Source of the DNA: an uncultured Bacteroidota bacterium
GTDB taxonomy: Bacteria > Bacteroidota > Bacteroidia > 2-12-FULL-35-15
Assembly (NCBI GenBank): GCA_903889605.1
Contig: CAISYK010000485.1
Location: 1-5,389, forward strand
Direction: 5' to 3'
Length of the DNA: 5,389 bases
This document shows positions 4,797-5,389 of this stretch, in pieces. Numbering within the stretch: the first letter of the stretch is position 1; every line of letters begins with the position of its first letter. Under the pieces are notes generated by a model, which had not been told where the DNA came from, did no database searches, and saw nothing but the letters and a program-made list of their open reading frames with translations. A program made the translations under genes and the position numbers.

Positions 4797-5389
4797 ATGA
4801 AAAAAACAATACATGTATTGTTTGCAATTATTCTATTAATTGCAAATACAATTTCCGCTTCAACAAGCGGAGTGGGAAAAACCAGCTTATCGGGTAAAGT
4901 AACCGATAAATTAACTGGAGAAGCTATTCCGGGGGTAACACTTTATTTCCCAGACCTTAAAACAGGAGCCGTTTCAACTATTGATGGAACCTACGCAATT
5001 GACAATCTTCCGCAAACGAAAATGCTTATTCAGGTAAGTTTTATCGGATATAAGACAATTATTGAGACCATTGATCTATCAACAGTTACTACAAGAAATT
5101 TTGCTTTAGAAACTTCTGTCAAAGAAATAAACGAAGTGGTAGTCACCGGAACATCAAAGGCAACAGAGATAAGAAAAAGTCCCGTACCTATTGCTGCCAT
5201 TGACAAGAAGCATATCGATCAAAATTTAAGCACCAATGTAATTGATGCGATTGCAAAATTACCCGGTGTAAATACAGTTACCACAGGGCCAAATGTCTCT
5301 AAACCTTTTATTCGTGGTCTGGGATATAATCGTATTCTCACATTGTATGATGGGGTAAGGCAAGAAGGGCAGCAATGGGGTGATGAACA
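4797..5389 (+). CDS. TonB-dependent receptor with N-terminal CarboxypepD_reg-like domain (partial, runs off the right edge)
   Basis: The frame is open from the ATG at 4797 to the window end, giving 197 complete codons. Residues 1-22 are a signal peptide. A CarboxypepD_reg-like beta-sandwich follows at about 30-104: L31-S-G-K-V-T-D, then G41-E-A-I-P-G-V, G64-T-Y-A-I-D-N-L and F82-I-G-Y-K. A clear TonB box, E109-I-N-E-V-V-V-T-G (ending at 118), comes next, then the start of the plug domain with I150-A-x-A-K-L-P-G-V (about 149-158), F171-I-R-G-L-G-Y-N-R and L183-Y-D-G-V-R-Q-E-G-Q-Q-W-G-D-E. This is the standard layout of outer-membrane receptors in Bacteroidota; the barrel lies outside the window. 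The substrate is unknown. The adjacent His/Cys-rich secreted protein suggests a transition metal. No ModE-like box is found upstream, so it is probably not in the same regulon as the receptor at 862. Confidence 0.88.
   Translation, partial: MKKTIHVLFAIILLIANTISASTSGVGKTSLSGKVTDKLTGEAIPGVTLYFPDLKTGAVSTIDGTYAIDNLPQTKMLIQVSFIGYKTIIETIDLSTVTTRNFALETSVKEINEVVVTGTSKATEIRKSPVPIAAIDKKHIDQNLSTNVIDAIAKLPGVNTVTTGPNVSKPFIRGLGYNRILTLYDGVRQEGQQWGDE

Overview
The window is AT-rich and looks like a member of the Bacteroidota. It has two SusC/OMP-type TonB-dependent receptors, one with an N-terminal CarboxypepD_reg-like domain. It also has almost no Shine-Dalgarno sequences, short A/T-rich gaps between genes, and at least one good TAnnTTTG-type -7 promoter element. 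Genus cannot be read from the sequence. All intact genes are on the + strand.

Layout: (1) 1-153, the last 50 codons of a protein that looks like the C-terminus of a tyrosine recombinase, so the left edge may be the border of a mobile element. (2) 362-709, a small single-domain ModE-type winged-helix regulator. (3) 862-2877, 2907-3497 and 3521-4270, a tight same-strand operon: TonB-dependent outer-membrane receptor, small sulfite-oxidase/molybdopterin-fold lipoprotein, and TauE/SafE (COG0730) inner-membrane permease. (4) 4380-4694, a small secreted His/Cys-rich protein. (5) 4797 to the right edge, the start of a second TonB-dependent receptor.

The most interesting signal is regulatory. Three copies of a palindrome with the exact geometry of the E. 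coli ModE operator (CGnTAT-N12-ATAnCG) lie in the two gaps flanking the regulator. One abuts the regulator's ATG (338-361, one arm mismatch), one lies just after its stop codon (724-747), and one lies 16 bp before the receptor ATG (822-845). The inference is that the regulator controls itself and the receptor operon in response to molybdenum or tungsten supply. That would make the receptor/lipoprotein/TauE set a candidate TonB-dependent route for molybdate, tungstate or a complexed form, or for related sulfur oxyanions. No ModABC transporter or cofactor-synthesis gene is visible here, so substrate assignment rests on the operators, the regulator family and the molybdopterin-fold protein.

The last two genes form what looks like a separate metal-linked unit. 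A candidate stem-loop terminator lies between them, and a promoter sits so close to the small gene that its mRNA may be leaderless.
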